Below are positions 1 through 7,065 of a stretch of 10,204 nt of DNA, one piece after another. Under the pieces are notes generated by a model. That model worked only from the letters and a program-made list of their open reading frames with translations, did not search any database and had not been told where the DNA came from. Source of the stretch: JBJKRW01 sp046704445 (GTDB taxonomy: Bacteria; Patescibacteriota; Microgenomatia; UBA1406; GWC2-37-13); the NCBI GenBank assembly GCA_046704445.1, contig JBJKRW010000063.1, positions 1 to 10,204 of the forward strand, written 5' to 3'. Made by a program: the position numbers and the translations under genes. The stretch's first letter is position 1. Each line of letters starts with the position of its first letter.

Positions 1-1286
1 GCGTAGAAGTGCTTGTTTTATCCAGAACTTTAATTAAACCTCAGACAAAAGCGGCAAGAACAGGTTCCCCTTTGAAAATTACCGCAGGAGACGGACTGCT
101 TGGACATATTATCAACACCTTGGGTCATTCTCTTTCCACCAGACGGCAAAAGAGTTACACACCTAAAGAACTGGAAATTGAAACTCAACCTTCCGATATT
201 TCCACTCGTTCCAGAATCACGCGTTTTTTTGAAACGGGGGTTGTGATAAACGATTTGCTATTACCTCTTGGATACGGTCAGCGCGAACTCATTATCGGAG
301 ACAGACAATCGGGAAAAACTCATTATCTTCTGCAGGTTATGCTCGCACAGGCAAAGGCAAGAAAAATATGCATATATTGTGCGATCGGTAAACGCAAAAC
401 AGAGATAAAAACCGTGGAAGAATTCATGGAAAAACATCATATTATGGAACAAAGCATTATTGTGGCCGCCGACTCATTCAGCAGTCCCGGCGAGATTTAT
501 CTTGCCCCGTATACCGCAATGACCTTGGCCGAGTATTTTAGGGATAAGGGAGTTGATGTGCTTCTCATTCTGGACGATCTGAGTATTCATGCGAAGTATT
601 ACCGGGAAATTGCCTTATTGGCAAATAAGTTTCCCGGACGTGAATCTTATCCCGGAGACATTTTTTATATCCATTCCAAATTATTGGAACGGGCCGGAAG
701 CTTTGAAATTAAAAATAGAAAATTGGCGGCGAATAACTCAGTATCAATTACCTGTCTTCCTGTTGCCGATACCGTGGGAGGAGACTTTACCGGATATATT
801 CAAACCAATCTTATGTCAATGACGGACGGTCATCTGTATTTCGACTCGAATCTGTATTTTCAGGGAAGAAGACCGCCGATTAATATTTTTCTTTCAGTAA
901 CCAGAGTAGGCCGCCAGACGCAGTCGCCTTTATTGCGCGATATCGGTTTGAATATTTTGAGATTTCTGCAAAAGTTTGAGGATGTGCAGAAGTTTTTGCG
1001 GTTTGAGATGGAACTGTCTGCAGATATTCAACAGACATTGCGCCGCGGAGAAAACCTCACTCTTCTTTTCGATCAGATCGGTTTCAAATTCATACCGCTT
1101 GCAGTACAGATAATCAATATCGTATTGATTTGGCAGGATCGGTTCAAAGAAGAAGACGTGGATACGATGATCAAAGAATATGAATCGGATGAATCATATA
1201 AAACACGTCTGGATAATTTTATTTCCAGAGCAAAAACGCTCGATGAGCTCGTACGGGTTACCGCACATTCGGATTTCAATGTATAA
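1..1286 (+). CDS. atpA: F1Fo ATP synthase alpha subunit, 5' end outside the window
   Basis: This is the non-catalytic nucleotide-binding subunit of the F1 head, which alternates with beta in the cytoplasmic alpha3beta3 ring. The reading frame is open to the left edge (codons from position 3), so roughly the first 70-75 residues of a ~500-aa family protein are missing. Counting from the GTG at 9, I see the Walker A motif GDRQSGKT (97-104), a Walker B-like LLILDD (185-190), PGRESYPGD (209-217) and SVTRVG (296-301). The arginine at 299 aligns with the alpha Arg that reaches into the catalytic site. The segment before the P-loop reads TGVVIND where most alphas have TGIKAID, and DDLSIHA replaces DDLSKQA, so the protein is diverged but keeps its key residues. 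The stop at 1284-1286 lies 5 nt before atpG. Identity is firm; the divergence fits CPR homologues. Confidence 0.95.
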   Translation, partial: VEVLVLSRTLIKPQTKAARTGSPLKITAGDGLLGHIINTLGHSLSTRRQKSYTPKELEIETQPSDISTRSRITRFFETGVVINDLLLPLGYGQRELIIGDRQSGKTHYLLQVMLAQAKARKICIYCAIGKRKTEIKTVEEFMEKHHIMEQSIIVAADSFSSPGEIYLAPYTAMTLAEYFRDKGVDVLLILDDLSIHAKYYREIALLANKFPGRESYPGDIFYIHSKLLERAGSFEIKNRKLAANNSVSITCLPVADTVGGDFTGYIQTNLMSMTDGHLYFDSNLYFQGRRPPINIFLSVTRVGRQTQSPLLRDIGLNILRFLQKFEDVQKFLRFEMELSADIQQTLRRGENLTLLFDQIGFKFIPLAVQIINIVLIWQDRFKEEDVDTMIKEYESDESYKTRLDNFISRAKTLDELVRVTAHSDFNV

Positions 1287-1291
1287 ACACT

Positions 1292-2137
1292 ATGTTGACG
1301 ATAAAATCTATATTGAATGAAGTAAACAATATGTTCGAATTCCGCGGTCTCATAGAAGTGTATGAAGAGATTGCCGCCGGAAAACTGCGTGATGCGAAAA
1401 ACAAAATCATTATTACCCGTGAATATTTTGACGGTTTGAGTCAGCTTTCACTGGAGGTCGGTGCGGATTTTCAGACCGTCTTGAAGCGGGAACAGCCGAA
1501 AATTGCGAGCGTGTTTATCGGCGCCAATGCAAGATTGTACGGAGACATAGTAGAAAAGACGTTTCAGATGTTTGTGGAACACGTTAAAGAAAATAAATAC
1601 GAAGATGTATTCGTCGCGGGTCAAGTCGGAGTGGAATTAATGCGCCAATACGGAAAAGGCATTTCCTATAATACTATTCCGTTCTCGGACGATCAGTTTG
1701 GAGATGACATGCTTGATTCATTAGTGGAACATTTGGTGATGTATCATAAAGTTGTTGTCTTTTACGGTAAATTCAAAAACATCGTCGTTCAGTATCCGAA
1801 TAAAAGTGAAGTTTCCGCAAAACTGTTTCCTCAGACCGACGAGGAACTCAAGGAGTTAGCTAAGAAAAGGATGTATTACTTATACGAACCCACGATTTAT
1901 TCGGTTTCCGAAGTATTTACCAAGGACATTTTATCCGGCGTACTTGAGCAGATGGTTTTGGAATCGCAGCTTGCAAAACTGGCATCAAGAGTTATGCATC
2001 TGGATGACGCAACGACCAAAATAGACGATGAACTTAAGCATCTTGACGATCTGAGGCGCAAGGCTCAAAAACGAATAACCGCGCGTAAACAAAACAACAT
2101 GGTTTCAAGGATGGTAGGCAGAAGTTTTGTACAATAA
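1292..2137 (+). CDS. atpG: F1Fo ATP synthase gamma subunit
   Basis: This is the central rotary shaft of F1, a long coiled coil inside the alpha3beta3 ring that couples proton-driven rotation to catalysis. The 281-aa length is normal for the family. The N-terminal helix (about 1-40) contains EEIAAGKLRDAKNKI, matching the conserved MVAAAKLRRAQ stretch. ASVFIGANARLYGD (about 70-83) matches the ITSDRGLCGG strand, though the glycine-rich core is degenerate. The C-terminal helix (about 210-275) has YEPTIYSV...LESQLAKLASRVMHLDDAT, matching the usual ESxASEQAARMxAMxxATxN pattern. The ATG at 1292 is chosen because it gives a full N-terminal helix; it sits 5 nt after the atpA stop and has no evident Shine-Dalgarno, so translation may be coupled to atpA. 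The order alpha-gamma-beta-epsilon is the standard one. Confidence 0.93.
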   Translation: MLTIKSILNEVNNMFEFRGLIEVYEEIAAGKLRDAKNKIIITREYFDGLSQLSLEVGADFQTVLKREQPKIASVFIGANARLYGDIVEKTFQMFVEHVKENKYEDVFVAGQVGVELMRQYGKGISYNTIPFSDDQFGDDMLDSLVEHLVMYHKVVVFYGKFKNIVVQYPNKSEVSAKLFPQTDEELKELAKKRMYYLYEPTIYSVSEVFTKDILSGVLEQMVLESQLAKLASRVMHLDDATTKIDDELKHLDDLRRKAQKRITARKQNNMVSRMVGRSFVQ

Positions 2138-2141
2138 TCAT

Positions 2142-3530
2142 ATGGATTCCAAAACAAATATTTACGGAACGGTTGAATCGATAAACGGCGATATCGCCGA
2201 AGTAAAATTCGATCAGCTGATGCCGAAACTGAATGACGTATTGACGTCGGAAAAAACTCCGTCCGTAATTTTGCAAATCTATACGGCTGCAGGACGCGGA
2301 AGTTATTATTGCATGATTCTGCGCGGGAAAGAAGAGCTTACACGGGGAGAAAGGTTGATTGTAAGTACGGATTCAATGAGTATTCCGGTCGGTGATGCGA
2401 TTATGGGCCGGGTGATGAATCTTTTTGGCGATCCGATCGACGGTAAAGGTCCGATTGAAGTCAAGGAAAAACGGCCGATATTTCGGGAATCTCCACATTA
2501 CAGTAAAGTCAGTACAAAAAAAGAGATTTGGGAAACAGGTATAAAAGCCATTGATTTTTTTGCTCCATTAGTCAAAGGAGGGAAAATCGGATTATTCGGA
2601 GGAGCGGGAGTGGGGAAAACCATTTTATTGTCGGAAATTCTCCATAATATATTTATGCTTTAGGATCAGACGGAAAAGCAAAAACGTATGTCGGTTTTTG
2701 CGGGAATAGGTGAACGCGTACGTGAAGGACAGGAATTATTTCAAGAATTAAAAGAACGCGGTGTATTACCTTATGTAAGTTTGTTATACGGACCGATGGG
2801 TGAAAATCCTACGGTACGTTTTCTTACGGGAATGGCGGCAGTCAGTATCGCGGAATATTATAGGGATGAAAAAGATACGGACGTTCTGTTTTTTGTCGAC
2901 AACGTATTCAGGTTCGCGCAGGCGGGAAGCGAACTTTCAACCATTACGAAGCGAATTCCTTCGGAAGACGGTTATCAGCCTACATTGACCTCGGAAATGG
3001 CCGCATTCCATGAACGCCTTGTTTCATCCAACCATACCGCAATAAGTGTCATCGAGGCGATTTATGTTCCCTCTGACGACCTTTTGGATAGCGGCGTACA
3101 GGCAATATTCCCTTTTCTGGATTCCGTCATTACGTTATCACGCGATGTATATCAGGCGGGAAGATTCCCCGCAATAGATTTGTTATCTACCAATTCATCG
3201 GTCTTATCCCCCGATATTATCGGAATGAATCATTATAAAGGGATCATTGAGGCACAAAAAATTCTCAAAAAAGCTAAAAGTCTTGAACGTATGGTCGCGT
3301 TGGTTGGTGAGGCAGAGCTTTCGGCCGAAAACAGACTGTTATTCCGGAGAGCACAAATATTATTGAATTATATGACTCAGCCGTTTTACGTGACCGAAAA
3401 TCAATCGGGAGTTAAAGGGCAGTTTGTTCCCTTAAGTCAAACAATCAAAGACGTAAAGGCTATTGTCGAAGGAGCATATGATAAAGAAAATCCGGCAAAA
3501 TTCCTTATGCAGGGTTCGATGACAGTTTAG
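2142..3530 (+). CDS. atpD: F1Fo ATP synthase beta subunit, interrupted by an in-frame TAG
   Basis: This is the catalytic subunit of F1, which makes or hydrolyses ATP. The whole gene spans 462 codons, the usual size. By codon number: N-terminal barrel 1-80, Walker A GGAGVGKT 153-160, catalytic glutamate in GIGER (E191), Walker B VLFFVDN near 247-254, FRFAQAG near 256-262, and a C-terminal helical domain ending GSMTV. The usual DELSEED loop reads EAELSAEN. The MNEPPGAR region reads MGENPTVR, and the adenine-stacking Tyr is Phe (GRFPAID). An in-frame TAG at 2661-2663 splits the frame after HNIFML; downstream coding resumes in the same frame. Between about 2648 and 2694 a different frame reads GSDGKAKTY, better suited to the family (see the separate entry). 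The ATG at 2142, 4 nt after atpG, is preferred over a TTG at 2127 that overlaps atpG. Identity is certain; whether the gene is functional is not. Confidence 0.92.
2648..2694 (+). other. Frame-disrupted segment inside atpD
   Basis: In the main atpD frame this stretch reads FML, TAG, DQTEKQKRM, then SVFAG. In the -1 frame (codon starts at 2648, 2651 and so on; open from 2648 to 2710) it reads YALGSDGKAKTY. Adding one base near 2649-2656 (the ATATTTA run) and removing one G near 2690 would give GSDGKAKTYSVFAG in one continuous frame. YSVFAG is the normal beta-subunit sequence here. Two compensating single-base changes therefore explain the stop better than read-through or a split subunit. It could be assembly or read error, or true mutation; the sequence alone cannot decide. 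Confidence 0.65.
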
Positions 3531-3540
3531 AAATATCGGT

Positions 3541-3786
3541 ATGTCAACCATACATTTGGTTATTCGCGATAAGCGGCAGACTTTATTCCAGGGTGACGTA
3601 AAAAGTCTTACTTCATACAATGCAAAAGGAACGTTTGATATTCTGCCCGAACATACGAATTTTATTTCAATTATTTCCGATCGGATTGAATTTGTGAAAA
3701 CAGATAATACGCGCATGCAGCTTACGTTAAAAAGAGGAGTTGTTCACGTAAAAGAAAACCATGTGGAGATATATCTGGGTATCTGA
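3541..3786 (+). CDS. atpC: F1Fo ATP synthase epsilon subunit, short form
   Basis: This subunit of the central stalk binds gamma and the c-ring. The 81-aa protein covers only the N-terminal beta-sandwich domain. The hallmark GTFDILPEHTNFIS (about 30-43) matches the family pattern GxFGILPxHxPxxS. The C-terminal two-helix domain (about 45-50 residues in most bacteria), which inhibits ATP hydrolysis and senses ATP, is absent: the frame ends with TAG/TGA context right after the last strand (EIYLGI). The start lies 10 nt after the atpD stop with no clear Shine-Dalgarno. It is the last gene of the operon, and a separate promoter for the next gene lies just past its stop. Identity is well supported by motif and position. 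Confidence 0.92.
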   Translation: MSTIHLVIRDKRQTLFQGDVKSLTSYNAKGTFDILPEHTNFISIISDRIEFVKTDNTRMQLTLKRGVVHVKENHVEIYLGI

Positions 3787-3789
3787 TCA

Positions 3790-3798
3790 TGGTATACT
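3790..3798 (+). promoter_or_regulatory. Extended -10 promoter for prepilin peptidase
   Basis: The sequence TGG-TATACT (TG at 3790-3791, hexamer 3793-3798) is an extended -10 element. Six nucleotides separate it from the ATG at 3805, so transcription would start at or next to the start codon, giving a leaderless mRNA. No good -35 is visible, which is common for extended -10 promoters. Confidence 0.6.
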
Positions 3799-3804
3799 CG
3801 AATA

Positions 3805-4602
3805 ATGATCTACCTGTATTTGTTTATATTCGGCACCGCAATCGGTTCGTTTTTGAACGTACTTATCGACAGGCTGCCGCACGACGAATCAATCATGGGC
3901 CGTTCGCACTGCGATTTCTGCAAAAAACAACTGGCATGGTTTGATCTTATCCCGATTGTGTCCTTTTTTTTGTCTGGCAGAAAATGCCGGTATTGCAAAA
4001 AGTCTTTAAGCTGGTTTTATCCCATGGTTGAATGTATTACGGGAATTTCATTTGTCGTCATTTGGATGTTTCTTCCGGTTTCGTTTATCGGACAGGGTGT
4101 GCGATTGTTTCCCGTAACCGAATATCTTATCCGTTTTGTCTATTTGGGGATTGTTTCCTGTATGATCGTTATTTTTTTCTCCGATGCAAAATATCATATT
4201 ATTGCGGATCAGATTCAGGTGGCATTGTTGTGTTTAAGCCTCTTTTTGGTACCGCTGTACGGGTTTGCCCCGCAGGTGTTTTTTATGAGAGTTGTCGCCG
4301 CGTTTGCGATCATGGCTCCGATATTGTTTTTGTATTATATTACCCACGGCGGGGGAATGGGGTTCGGAGACGTAAAGCTTGCGTTTATCATAGGGTTTAT
4401 GTTCGGAATTAAGGCAGGGCTCCTTGTATTGTATATTGCGTTCATTTTGGGTGCGGCGGTCGGTCTGATATTTATGCTTGCCGGTAAAAGAGGTTTGAAA
4501 AGCAAGATCGCATTCGGACCGTTTTTGATCATCGGTATGATCGTCCTCATGTTTTGGTCGCAGCAATTATATGCATGGATACAGAGGTTTTACGGAGTGT
4601 AA
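3805..4602 (+). CDS. pilD: Prepilin peptidase (type IV leader peptidase, A24 family)
   Basis: This membrane aspartyl protease cleaves the leader of type IV prepilins and pseudopilins at the cytoplasmic face; full-length members also N-methylate the new N-terminus. The 265-aa length fits. The N-terminal segment FGTAIGSFLNVLIDRLP (9-25) is typical. Two CxxC pairs follow (C36/C39 and C61/C64), the zinc-binding knuckle of the bacterial form. The two catalytic aspartates are D127 (FSDAKYHIIAD) and D189 in GFGDVKL, which matches the GxGD signature. About seven hydrophobic segments are visible. It implies that type IV pili or a competence/secretion pseudopilus exist elsewhere in the genome, since no pilin genes are in view. 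It has its own promoter and converges on the next gene with 2 nt between the stops. Confidence 0.95.
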   Translation: MIYLYLFIFGTAIGSFLNVLIDRLPHDESIMGRSHCDFCKKQLAWFDLIPIVSFFLSGRKCRYCKKSLSWFYPMVECITGISFVVIWMFLPVSFIGQGVRLFPVTEYLIRFVYLGIVSCMIVIFFSDAKYHIIADQIQVALLCLSLFLVPLYGFAPQVFFMRVVAAFAIMAPILFLYYITHGGGMGFGDVKLAFIIGFMFGIKAGLLVLYIAFILGAAVGLIFMLAGKRGLKSKIAFGPFLIIGMIVLMFWSQQLYAWIQRFYGV

Positions 4603-4604
4603 AT

Positions 4605-5114
4605 TCAGAAGTGTAACAATGTAAGGAGCGGTTCAAGAAAAGGTATATTCTCCAAAGAATTCGTAGAAAAAGAAATCTGACCGAACTTCAGAGGAATATG
4701 GTACGAAATATTTTCAAATGTTACCGAATATTGTCCGGTTTGTGTAGGAACAAACGCGTATCCTCCCGCACCGTAACCGTTTGTCTGAATGATGTTGTCG
4801 TGAATGATTGAGGAATTAAACGTAACCAGTACGCGGATGCTTTGATCGGGAAGTGCGCCATTGTTCAATCCTTTGGATTCAATCCGTATTTTTACCGGCT
4901 TTCCTACTGTAAAGGTTCGTGTATCCAGTTGTGCGGTTGAAAATTGTGAAATTGCTTTCTGCCAGTCCTGAGAGGGTAAGGTAGTGGGGGTACCCGCAAG
5001 GTTCTGGTTATCCTGTGCAAAAATATTATTGGGCAGTGTCAGAAATACGCAGATCGTGCATAAGATAAGCAAAATAAGTTTTTCCGTCACAAAACATCGC
5101 CGTCCCCTTAACAT
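4605..5114 (-). CDS. Secreted protein with Ig-like beta domain, function unknown
   Basis: I do not recognise a specific family. From the ATG at 5114 the protein is 169 aa. It starts with a basic stretch (MLRGRRCF), then a hydrophobic core (about 12-27, LILLILCTICVFLTL) and a likely signal-peptidase site near IFA-QD (about residue 34). The body is predicted beta-rich: FTVGKPVKIRIESKG followed by GGYAFVPTQTGQYSVTFEN (about 118-136) resembles the last strands of bacterial Ig-like or CARDB-type folds, where a turn of the form P-TxTGxYxVxxE is usual. No membrane anchor or sortase signal follows, so it is probably released or loosely attached. A GTG at 5090 preceded by AAGGGG is an alternative start; the ATG is preferred because a TATAAT box lies 8 nt upstream. 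Confidence 0.72.
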   Translation of the reverse strand: MLRGRRCFVTEKLILLILCTICVFLTLPNNIFAQDNQNLAGTPTTLPSQDWQKAISQFSTAQLDTRTFTVGKPVKIRIESKGLNNGALPDQSIRVLVTFNSSIIHDNIIQTNGYGAGGYAFVPTQTGQYSVTFENISYHIPLKFGQISFSTNSLENIPFLEPLLTLLHF

Positions 5115-5122
5115 AGCCCATC

Positions 5123-5131
5123 ATTATACCA
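5123..5131 (-). promoter_or_regulatory. Extended -10 promoter for the secreted protein
   Basis: On the minus strand the sequence reads TGG-TATAAT, a perfect -10 hexamer (5128 to 5123) with the TG extension. Eight nucleotides lie between it and the ATG at 5114-5112, giving a leaderless or nearly leaderless transcript. No clear -35 is seen. Confidence 0.6.
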
Positions 5132-5276
5132 CAATTAAAGACAGACCTTCCATCAACAAAATTATTCAGACGGCCTTTTTGACTATTGCGGATCCTTCTC
5201 AGTTTCCCGTGAATTCTTCTACTTCAACTTCTGTTCCAATCCCTGTCTGTTTGCCGGCGCGTCAGTAGTCAAGCAA

Positions 5277-5591
5277 TCAATGTTCTTTTCTAGAGTTTTT
5301 ATTCCCCAGTTCCTGTGTATATCTGAAGAGCTCTTCAATGAGATATTCTATGAAAGCATATGCAAGAAACGCAAACAATGCGGACACCTCAATAACAAAT
5401 CCGCCCCGCAGATGAGGAGAAGGGAACATGCCTTCAAAAGGAGCCAAAAGCGGTTTACTTGTTTCATATACCCAGCGGACGAACGGTGCTAAAGTATTTG
5501 CACCCAACAATTTAAGAAGAATGCGTAACCCGATTAATCCTTCCACAAAAGAAAATATGATTTTTTCCAGAAAAGGTAAAAATCTTGACAT
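5277..5591 (-). CDS. YggT-family membrane protein
   Basis: This is a 104-aa inner-membrane protein with two hydrophobic segments (about 10-29 and 65-88). After the first comes LRILLKLLGAN...PFVRWVYETSKPLLAPFEGMFP (about 22-57). The pattern RxLLKLLGAN, then FVxxxYxxSxPxLAPFxGxFP, is characteristic of YggT proteins. The family's biochemical role is not settled; members in other bacteria are linked to osmotic or potassium stress and to cell-division loci. The charged tail ends NKNSRKEH. The frame continues upstream to a possible Met at 5714, but that region would overlap the divergent kinase gene and its promoter, so I place the start at the ATG at 5591. A TATATATAT run abuts this ATG and may hold its -10 box. 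Confidence 0.85.
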   Translation of the reverse strand: MSRFLPFLEKIIFSFVEGLIGLRILLKLLGANTLAPFVRWVYETSKPLLAPFEGMFPSPHLRGGFVIEVSALFAFLAYAFIEYLIEELFRYTQELGNKNSRKEH

Positions 5592-5626
5592 ATATATATC
5601 TATGCGCGGATAAACGGTTAGTTTCA

Positions 5627-5655
5627 TTGAAAGCCGATCCGCGTTTTGATATGAT
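5627..5655 (+). promoter_or_regulatory. Promoter with -35 and extended -10 for the UPF0200-like kinase
   Basis: TTGAAA (5627-5632), a 17-nt spacer and TATGAT (5650-5655), with TG at 5647-5648 completing an extended -10. The predicted transcription start is near 5662, so the leader before the ATG at 5669 would be only about 7 nt. This supports 5669 over the upstream in-frame ATG at 5651 and GTG at 5657, which lie inside or next to the -10 box. Confidence 0.68.
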
Positions 5656-5668
5656 AGTGACGTTTTGT

Positions 5669-6250
5669 ATGAATAATGAAACAGTCTACATCGGAGTTGT
5701 GGGGCAAATCGCATGCGGAAAAGGCGTTCTTGTCGATTACCTGATAAAAAAACTAGGATTTACATCGTTTTCGTTATCTTCAATCTTACATAGAGAACTT
5801 GATAAAAAACATAATACCGATGTTACCCGCACTACTCTTCAGGATCTTGGTGATCGGTTGAGAGTACAATACGGGAGAGATGTGCTGGCAAAACGGGCAA
5901 TAAAAGAACTCAGACAAAAAAAGATAAAGAGAGTGGTTATAGAAGGAATCCGTAATACCGCCGAAGTTGAATACCTTAAATCACTTCCGCAGTTTACGCT
6001 TATCGGTATGAAGTCGTACAGGAGAATTCGGTTTAAAAGACTTTTGAGACGCTCGAAACCCTGGGATCCGAAAACCTGGGAAAATTTTCTTGTGGTTGAC
6101 CGGAGGGATCTGGGAATAGGTCAGGCAAAAGAAGGCCAACAGGTGGGAAAATGTCTTGCTTACTGCGACTATACGTTCACTAACAATAAGGATGTGTGGG
6201 ATTTGCACAGAAAAGTAAAAAAACTCATGGAAAAAATCTTCAGGGTTTGA
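5669..6250 (+). CDS. UPF0200/dephospho-CoA-kinase-like P-loop nucleotide kinase
   Basis: A 193-aa cytoplasmic P-loop kinase of the adenylate kinase/dephospho-CoA kinase fold. Walker A is GQIACGKG (12-19). VVIEGIRNTAEVEYL (89-103) matches the conserved xIDGIRxxAEVExF stretch of UPF0200 proteins. RFKRLLRR (121-128) is a LID-like basic segment, and VDRRDLGIGQ (143-152) followed by CDYTFTNN (166-173) matches RDxxxLGxGIxxAxxxADYxIxN. UPF0200 proteins are best known from archaea; their substrate is unproven, with dCMP/dNMP or CoA-related phosphorylation both suggested by fold. The start follows from the promoter just upstream. It is divergent from the YggT gene. The patatin gene 32 nt downstream has its own promoter, so an operon is not required. 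The family call is firm, the substrate open. Confidence 0.82.
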   Translation: MNNETVYIGVVGQIACGKGVLVDYLIKKLGFTSFSLSSILHRELDKKHNTDVTRTTLQDLGDRLRVQYGRDVLAKRAIKELRQKKIKRVVIEGIRNTAEVEYLKSLPQFTLIGMKSYRRIRFKRLLRRSKPWDPKTWENFLVVDRRDLGIGQAKEGQQVGKCLAYCDYTFTNNKDVWDLHRKVKKLMEKIFRV

Positions 6251-6276
6251 GTAACACCATCCTGCTGTGCTATAAA
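6247..6276 (+). promoter_or_regulatory. Promoter with leaderless geometry for the patatin-like gene
   Basis: TTGAGT (6247-6252), an 18-nt spacer and TATAAA (6271-6276), with TG at 6268-6269 giving an extended -10. Six nucleotides separate the hexamer from the ATG at 6283, so the predicted transcription start coincides with the start codon. The -35 overlaps the stop codon of the preceding kinase gene. Confidence 0.66.
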
Positions 6277-6282
6277 TAAACT

Positions 6283-7065
6283 ATGGTGACAAAAAATTTT
6301 GTCTTTTCCTTGTCGGGCGGAGGTTTGAATTCACTGGCATACGCGGGATTCACTGACGCGTTAAGAGCACACAATATAACTCCGGGCGGGTTTGCCGGAT
6401 TAAGCGGCGGTGCGCTGTTCGCGGAATTGCTGGCTTCAGGATACTCTGCAGAAGAAACCCTGAAGTTCGTAAATCACTTAAGGACTTTACGTATCTTCAA
6501 TACCGACCTGAGTCGTTTGGAAATACTGGATCACCATCGTTTTATCTCTTTGGTAAGGGAATTATTGCCGTTCAAAACATTTGAGCAATTACCTGTTCCC
6601 GTAAGTATTTTTGCATCCGACCTCATCAAGCATCAACCGGTGTCAATAAATAAAGGAGACCTTGCATCGGCAATTGTCGCGAGCTGCAGCGTATTTCCTT
6701 TACTGCAGCCGGTAAAACGGAAGGGTTTGCTGTTGGGGGACGGGGGATTTACCGTATATTACGGCGCACAATTTCTCAGACAAGAGGGATACGACAAAGT
6801 AATCGGAGTTGACGTGACCGGAATTACCGAGGGTGTGGTGAGGGGATTGTTGAGTGCGCTTTACAGGCAGATAAATTCTACGGTCAGTTCAAATGCACGG
6901 TATGAACTTTCGGAATGGCCCGTAGATCTTGATATCCGTATATCGTTTTCCTCTCCGAATATCTTTTTTTTCAACAGAAAAGCTAGGTATTTGATACGGG
7001 CGGGAAAAGAATCTGCAGAAAAGAATCTGCGAAAAATTAAAAAATTAATCAGTCCGAAAACATAA
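6283..7065 (+). CDS. Patatin-like phospholipase/acyl hydrolase
   Basis: A 260-aa member of the patatin family, which hydrolyses ester bonds of membrane or storage lipids with a Ser-Asp dyad. The glycine-rich oxyanion loop is GGGLNSLAYAG (12-22), the nucleophile elbow is GLSGG with Ser41, and the catalytic aspartate is in LGDGGF (D153). ASCSVFPLLQPV (133-144) matches the usual ASxAxPxxFxPV segment. In the oxyanion loop the common GGGxRG reads GGGLNS, so the basic residue is replaced by Asn. No signal peptide is visible, so it is probably cytoplasmic or at the inner membrane face. The C-terminal ~40 residues are basic (FFNRKARYLIRAGKES...). Its last 17 bp overlap the 3' end of the convergent ndk copy 1. 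Confidence 0.9.
   Translation: MVTKNFVFSLSGGGLNSLAYAGFTDALRAHNITPGGFAGLSGGALFAELLASGYSAEETLKFVNHLRTLRIFNTDLSRLEILDHHRFISLVRELLPFKTFEQLPVPVSIFASDLIKHQPVSINKGDLASAIVASCSVFPLLQPVKRKGLLLGDGGFTVYYGAQFLRQEGYDKVIGVDVTGITEGVVRGLLSALYRQINSTVSSNARYELSEWPVDLDIRISFSSPNIFFFNRKARYLIRAGKESAEKNLRKIKKLISPKT

Noticed and set aside
2688..3530. Second half of atpD as a separate gene starting at ATG 2688
   Set aside because: No promoter or Shine-Dalgarno precedes it, and the split would separate the P-loop from the catalytic Glu within one domain; an interrupted single gene is more likely.
4234..4566. Antisense frames over the prepilin peptidase gene
   Set aside because: They are shadows of a strongly supported membrane protease gene, with low-complexity polar translation and no own start signals.
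5165..5174. GCCGTCTGAA on the minus strand, identical to the core Neisseria DNA uptake sequence
   Set aside because: A single 10-mer, not in an inverted pair, in a genome that does not look like Neisseria; chance is the simplest explanation.
5115..5268. Plus-strand frame reading DRPSINKIIQTAFLTIADPSQF up to a TAG at 5266
   Set aside because: Codon choice looks protein-like, but there is no plausible start except deep inside the antisense of the secreted-protein gene, and no family is recognised. It could be a gene remnant; not called.
5592..5714. N-terminal extension of the YggT protein to a Met at 5714
   Set aside because: It would run through the promoter and first codons of the divergent kinase, and the extra residues look nothing like YggT proteins.
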